From positions 68,812 through 132,811 of the forward strand of contig DAOUEL010000011.1 of NCBI GenBank assembly GCA_034430595.1: 64,000 nt of DNA, written 5' to 3'. Shown here one piece after another: positions 60,578-64,000 of this stretch (the first letter of the stretch is position 1; each line of letters opens with the position of its first letter). The translations under genes were made by a program, and so were the position numbers. The notes beneath the pieces were generated by a model. The model had not been told where the DNA came from, did not search any database, and saw nothing but the letters and a program-made list of their open reading frames with translations. Source of the stretch: E44-bin32 sp034430595 (GTDB lineage: Bacteria > Chloroflexota > Anaerolineae > Anaerolineales > E44-bin32).

Positions 60578-63268
60578 TTAGATTTCCTCTTTGTATTCCA
60601 TAAACCCCTCCATTAATTGCCGGAAGGAAGCAGGTTTGAATTTCTCAAAGCCTTCTTCGTCAACATAGACAAAGTCAAACTCGACAGCTCTTTGAACCTG
60701 GTTGATGTCTTCGCACCATTGGCGTAGCCGCCCCATCTTTAGTGGTACATCCAAATCCTCAATACCTTTGGTTTCGACAATAACGATCTGCTTTTCGGAC
60801 AGTTTGACAAAGAAGTCAGGGTAATAGTTAGATATGTCGCCATCGGCATTAATGTAATCAAGTTTGAAATGGACTGCAAAGTAGTTCTTAGCAAACGAGA
60901 CTACATCGTCGCATCCTTCCAGAAAGTTGGCAAACTGCAGTTCAAGGTGGCTGTCTCCAATGATGCGATTAAAGACACTTTTCTTGGGAACAATATATCC
61001 TTGATCCTTGGCGACAAAAGGCCGAGTCTGGCGCAGCTTGATCGTATCCCGGATTTCAGCATCGCCCTTATCGCGAATGGTTAGCTCGTTGATTGCTTTC
61101 TTGAATGTCTCAATTAAGGTTTTCGTAGCGGGCAGTTCTGAGAGGTTTCGTAATGTGTTTGGGTCTTCCAGCTCGACCGAGCGGTCAAATAACTCCTCCT
61201 GCACAAATTTCTTTACTTTGCCGTAAAGAATGTCATAACCGCTCACCAGGCGAAGATCCCTCATGATGCTCTGCGTGAAGTAGCCGATCACGCTGCGGTA
61301 ATCTGCAACACCTGCCGTATCTAGAATCGTAGTGTGCGTAATCTCACCTGAAGCGATGTCTTTGAAAACGATCTCCCGCTGCTCCTCCTCAGTAAACTGG
61401 AGGAATATCAATCGCTGATGATCCATCGCTCCAATGTCTAGATCGCTCAGGCTTTTATATTCACGATAAACACGTGGTGTTAGAACCGGGATCTCAATGT
61501 CCAGTGCGTCGATGTCCTTCTTAACGTTTTCCGTGTCGACTTCCACAACCAGCGGCGTCTTAGGCTCCGTTCCTTCACCCATTGCCTTGCGCTCAAGTAT
61601 CACGCCCTCCGCCTGGATCGATTCGACAAAGTCCATAAAGGCGTCTGTTCCAACAACACTGACAAACTCTGGTACATCTTGGTCGGGGTACATCCGGCGT
61701 AAACCCCTTCCTAAAGTCTGTTCGGGAAGGATGTTGCTCTTGGACGAGTAGGCGCGCAACCCGACAATCGTGGTGACGTTCCGTACATCCCACCCCTCTT
61801 TCAACATCATCACAGAAACGATCGCCTTGAATGGACTCTCCATACTGTCAATTTCATTCGCCTGCTTACGCAGATTGTCTAACACGTCTTTGGCTTTTCC
61901 GGACTGCGCTTCGGAAATTTCGCCGTTGTTCTTGGTGTGAATGACCAATACTGCGTCCTTCAGCTCTGGGTAGTACCCCTCAAGATACTCAGCCACATCA
62001 TCGCAGTTACGCGTGTCGTCGGTCATTACGAATAGGATTGCCTTCTTTCCCATCTTCTCATGCTCAGAATAGGCCTTGCGCCACTCGATCACTCCCAGAT
62101 GAATATAATCGGCGTACTTCTCAGTGAATTTAGCGCTCTGCCCTTCATTCAATTTTGCACGGCTGGCAGGATCGGGTAAAACGGGATGCTTCACAACGTT
62201 TTGAGAAATGGCTTCCACGAGTGGGTAATCGGTCACGGTCTGCACGAATATGGCCCCATTGTCGTGCTTGGGTGTGGCCGTCGTGTCCACCTGCATAGAA
62301 AGGGCAGCTCCCTTCTGTTTCAGCCGGTTGTGGATGTCTTCGATAGATTTAAACCAGGCCATGCGTGGATCGTGAATATGGTGCGCCTCGTCATTCAACA
62401 CCATCAGTTCGTCAATATCCCGGACGATCATCCCTAGATCCACCTTGGGATCAGTAGTCGCACCTGTGGGTCGTTTGCCAAGGAAATAATCCATGGTGTT
62501 TGTGTCTTCCGGCGAAGCCGGAATATCGTCACTCGAATATACCCGGTGTATATTGGTGAGAAAGATATTTCCGGTTGTGCGTGTCACACGCACTACATCT
62601 TGAACATGCAGCGTCAATTGAAAATCATCGCGCCAGTTTCGTCCGTCCACTCCATTGTCCGGGATTACCGGGTCATCAAAGAAAATCCGCAGTCCTTGGA
62701 AGTCTTTATAGATGCGGTCGAGTACGATGATGTTGGGCGTAATGACCAGAAAATTGCGCGCCAGATCCGAATCCGACTCGTAGAGCTTGTGGTAGAAACT
62801 CCAGGCCAGCGCCAGGCTAATGATTTTTGTCTTGCCGCTCCCCGTGGCCATCTTCACCACAAACCGTCGCCAGGTCTCGTTGAACATGCCTCCTGAGACA
62901 AGGCCGCTTGAATCAAAACGCATCAGATCGTGTTTATCCTGAACACCCACCACATCATAGAGATAGATAATGGTTTCCAGTGCCTCTCGCTGGGCGAAGT
63001 AGTATTGGAATTCTGACTGATTACCATCTGCTTGCTCCCGAAAGTGTCGCGTGTTGAACCACCAGTTGAGCAGACTTTTACTGGTATCCGCTGCTCCTAC
63101 ATATCCGCTACCTCGGAATTCCTTTACCTTCTTCCTTAGCTCTGCTACAAGGGGCGGCATGAGTTTTTCCATGCTGCTTTCTCGCAAAGCTTCATCAGCA
63201 GGGAACCAGCGAATCCCCGGATCGAGAATCGCGTACGGTGATTGGGGAAAATCTTTATGCAGCGCCAT
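60578..63268 (-). CDS. Type III restriction enzyme Res-like subunit (helicase-nuclease)
   Basis: The 896-residue protein has an SF2 helicase core with Walker A VKMATGSGKTKIISLALAW, motif II NDEAHHIHD, TATPKHDNG (motif III-like), a C-terminal helicase part (LPEQTLGRGLRRMYPDQDVP, motif VI), and a PD-(D/E)xK nuclease region YYPDFFVKLSEKQIVIVETK near the C-terminus. In type III systems Res translocates and cuts with Mod bound. Its ATG overlaps the stop of the upstream methyltransferase gene by one base (TAATG). It is complete and shows no disruption. Confidence 0.92.
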   Translation of the reverse strand: MALHKDFPQSPYAILDPGIRWFPADEALRESSMEKLMPPLVAELRKKVKEFRGSGYVGAADTSKSLLNWWFNTRHFREQADGNQSEFQYYFAQREALETIIYLYDVVGVQDKHDLMRFDSSGLVSGGMFNETWRRFVVKMATGSGKTKIISLALAWSFYHKLYESDSDLARNFLVITPNIIVLDRIYKDFQGLRIFFDDPVIPDNGVDGRNWRDDFQLTLHVQDVVRVTRTTGNIFLTNIHRVYSSDDIPASPEDTNTMDYFLGKRPTGATTDPKVDLGMIVRDIDELMVLNDEAHHIHDPRMAWFKSIEDIHNRLKQKGAALSMQVDTTATPKHDNGAIFVQTVTDYPLVEAISQNVVKHPVLPDPASRAKLNEGQSAKFTEKYADYIHLGVIEWRKAYSEHEKMGKKAILFVMTDDTRNCDDVAEYLEGYYPELKDAVLVIHTKNNGEISEAQSGKAKDVLDNLRKQANEIDSMESPFKAIVSVMMLKEGWDVRNVTTIVGLRAYSSKSNILPEQTLGRGLRRMYPDQDVPEFVSVVGTDAFMDFVESIQAEGVILERKAMGEGTEPKTPLVVEVDTENVKKDIDALDIEIPVLTPRVYREYKSLSDLDIGAMDHQRLIFLQFTEEEQREIVFKDIASGEITHTTILDTAGVADYRSVIGYFTQSIMRDLRLVSGYDILYGKVKKFVQEELFDRSVELEDPNTLRNLSELPATKTLIETFKKAINELTIRDKGDAEIRDTIKLRQTRPFVAKDQGYIVPKKSVFNRIIGDSHLELQFANFLEGCDDVVSFAKNYFAVHFKLDYINADGDISNYYPDFFVKLSEKQIVIVETKGIEDLDVPLKMGRLRQWCEDINQVQRAVEFDFVYVDEEGFEKFKPASFRQLMEGFMEYKEEI

Positions 63269-64000
63269 TATTTCTTCCCCCCATTCTTCCCTACGTTCAC
63301 TTCTACGATTGTCATAGTGTCATTTCCAAATATGTCCACCACCTTCACCGCGAGTTTGCGTCGGCCAGGCGTACATTCATGGAAGACACTTTTGAGTTCG
63401 AGTGAGCGATCCTGCTTTGTACGGAAGCTCTGCCACTCATTCTCGAAGATGTAATCCCCGGTCCAGTGTTCTTCCCATTCTCCAATTTCATCATTTTTCA
63501 CCCGGATGATCTCACGCTTGCTCTCGAAGTTGAAATCCACCGCCCAGTAATCAATCCAATCCGTCCAAGTCTTTGTCAGCACTTCACGTGTGACAATCCC
63601 GTCCTTGTCCTTACTCACCTTAACGATCTGCCCTTTCTCGGCCACCATCCGGTTTCCCTTGTTTTTGATCTCCGCTTCAGCGTTGGCAATCGAGTCTTGT
63701 GAATAGAAAACTGAGAAGTCCGTTAATTCCACAGCCACACTTCCCTTAATTAGATACGGTTTGACCTCGATGGCGGCCACGTCGTGGAACACGATTTGGT
63801 TTTTCTCAACTGCTCGTTTATCAAAAACATCTGCCGGGATGTATTTTGGAGCAATGTCGATCCCCTTCGAGCGTGCCTCGTCCAACACGTTGGGGAAAAG
63901 CCCCATCTCAAACTCGAACCCTAAGATGTCGACTTTGGTGATGTGATTCTTGCGGCATTCGAGAATAATTTCCTCTACAAAAAGCCTCGTCACAGGCAGG
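63268..64000 (-). CDS. Type III DNA methyltransferase-like Mod subunit, C-terminal part
   Basis: About 244 residues are visible and the frame is open at the window edge. The part seen is ILGFEFEMGLFPNVLDEARS, WIDYWAVDFNFESKREIIRV and the end KLAVKVVDIFGNDTMTIVEV, which resembles the C-terminal region of type III-like DNA methylases that precede Res genes. The catalytic DPPY and FxGxG motifs lie outside the window, so the assignment rests on this region and on coupling with Res. Confidence 0.72.
   Translation of the reverse strand, partial: LPVTRLFVEEIILECRKNHITKVDILGFEFEMGLFPNVLDEARSKGIDIAPKYIPADVFDKRAVEKNQIVFHDVAAIEVKPYLIKGSVAVELTDFSVFYSQDSIANAEAEIKNKGNRMVAEKGQIVKVSKDKDGIVTREVLTKTWTDWIDYWAVDFNFESKREIIRVKNDEIGEWEEHWTGDYIFENEWQSFRTKQDRSLELKSVFHECTPGRRKLAVKVVDIFGNDTMTIVEVNVGKNGGKK

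Larger units (their letters stand above)
59228..64000. mobile_element. Left end of a probable tRNA-Thr-associated genomic island
   Basis: A tyrosine recombinase and a restriction-modification pair start right after the 3' end of tRNA-Thr, and base composition looks richer in A+T than the rest of the window by eye. No direct repeat of the tRNA 3' end was seen downstream, so the other end would lie beyond the window. Confidence 0.6.

Noticed and set aside
59228..64000. Direct repeat of the tRNA-Thr 3' end (right attachment site)
   Set aside because: No convincing copy was seen by eye in the window, so the right end is assumed to be outside.
1..64000. CRISPR array or rRNA genes
   Set aside because: No regularly spaced repeats and no rRNA-like sequence were seen.

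Overview
The window reads as a chromosomal segment of an anaerobic bacterium with moderately high GC. It is most likely a Chloroflexota/Anaerolineae-type organism. That is inference from gene content: a soluble Hdr-Mvh electron-transfer complex, formate-tetrahydrofolate ligase, a CpXC protein, a DUF2207-like membrane protein, an LCP protein, an MshA-like glycosyltransferase and many multidomain histidine kinases. There is no rRNA or other taxonomic marker.

Layout. 1-9.9 kb: partial diacylglycerol-kinase-like gene divergent from a Ser/Thr kinase, then ftsH, an acyl-CoA synthetase, a class III aminotransferase coupled to a GAF-PAS histidine kinase, and a CpXC protein. 9.9-14.9 kb (minus strand): glycosyltransferase 2, acyltransferase, ligA and an RlmI-like methyltransferase in one apparent operon. 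15.1-20.6 kb (plus): the most unusual locus. It holds a zinc-ribbon membrane protein, a DUF2207-like membrane protein ending in a cysteine-alanine repeat tail, a PqqD-radical SAM-SPASM enzyme whose start codon overlaps the tail gene's stop, a second copy of that enzyme that has lost its cluster cysteines, and a methyltransferase. This looks like a RiPP-style tail-modification system on a membrane protein. 20.7-25.6 kb: formate-tetrahydrofolate ligase divergent from a two-component system.

25.7-47.5 kb: a regulatory and energy block. A response regulator, a Cache-HAMP kinase and a REC-kinase hybrid precede an EtfBA module flanked by two paralogous Hdr-like iron-sulfur proteins, one soluble and one fused to a membrane domain. 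A second copy of the regulator set follows, then hdrC-hdrB-hdrA, mvhD-mvhG-mvhA, a hydrogenase maturation protease and a stand-alone cyclic-nucleotide-binding protein. A sensible reading is that electrons from acyl-CoA oxidation enter through Etf, while H2 is oxidised by flavin-based bifurcation in Hdr-Mvh. The regulators beside these genes carry no DNA-binding domain.

47.7-59.1 kb: HAD hydrolase, tRNA-Arg(TCG), a TPR-like protein and an LCP protein, an aminotransferase-pckA pair, an iron-sulfur protein, a zinc-ribbon membrane protein, and a small membrane protein, NagD-like phosphatase and MshA-like glycosyltransferase on the minus strand. 59.2-64 kb: tRNA-Thr(CGT) followed by a frameshifted tyrosine recombinase and a type III-like restriction-modification pair. 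This part looks richer in A+T and is probably the left end of an integrated island that continues past the window.
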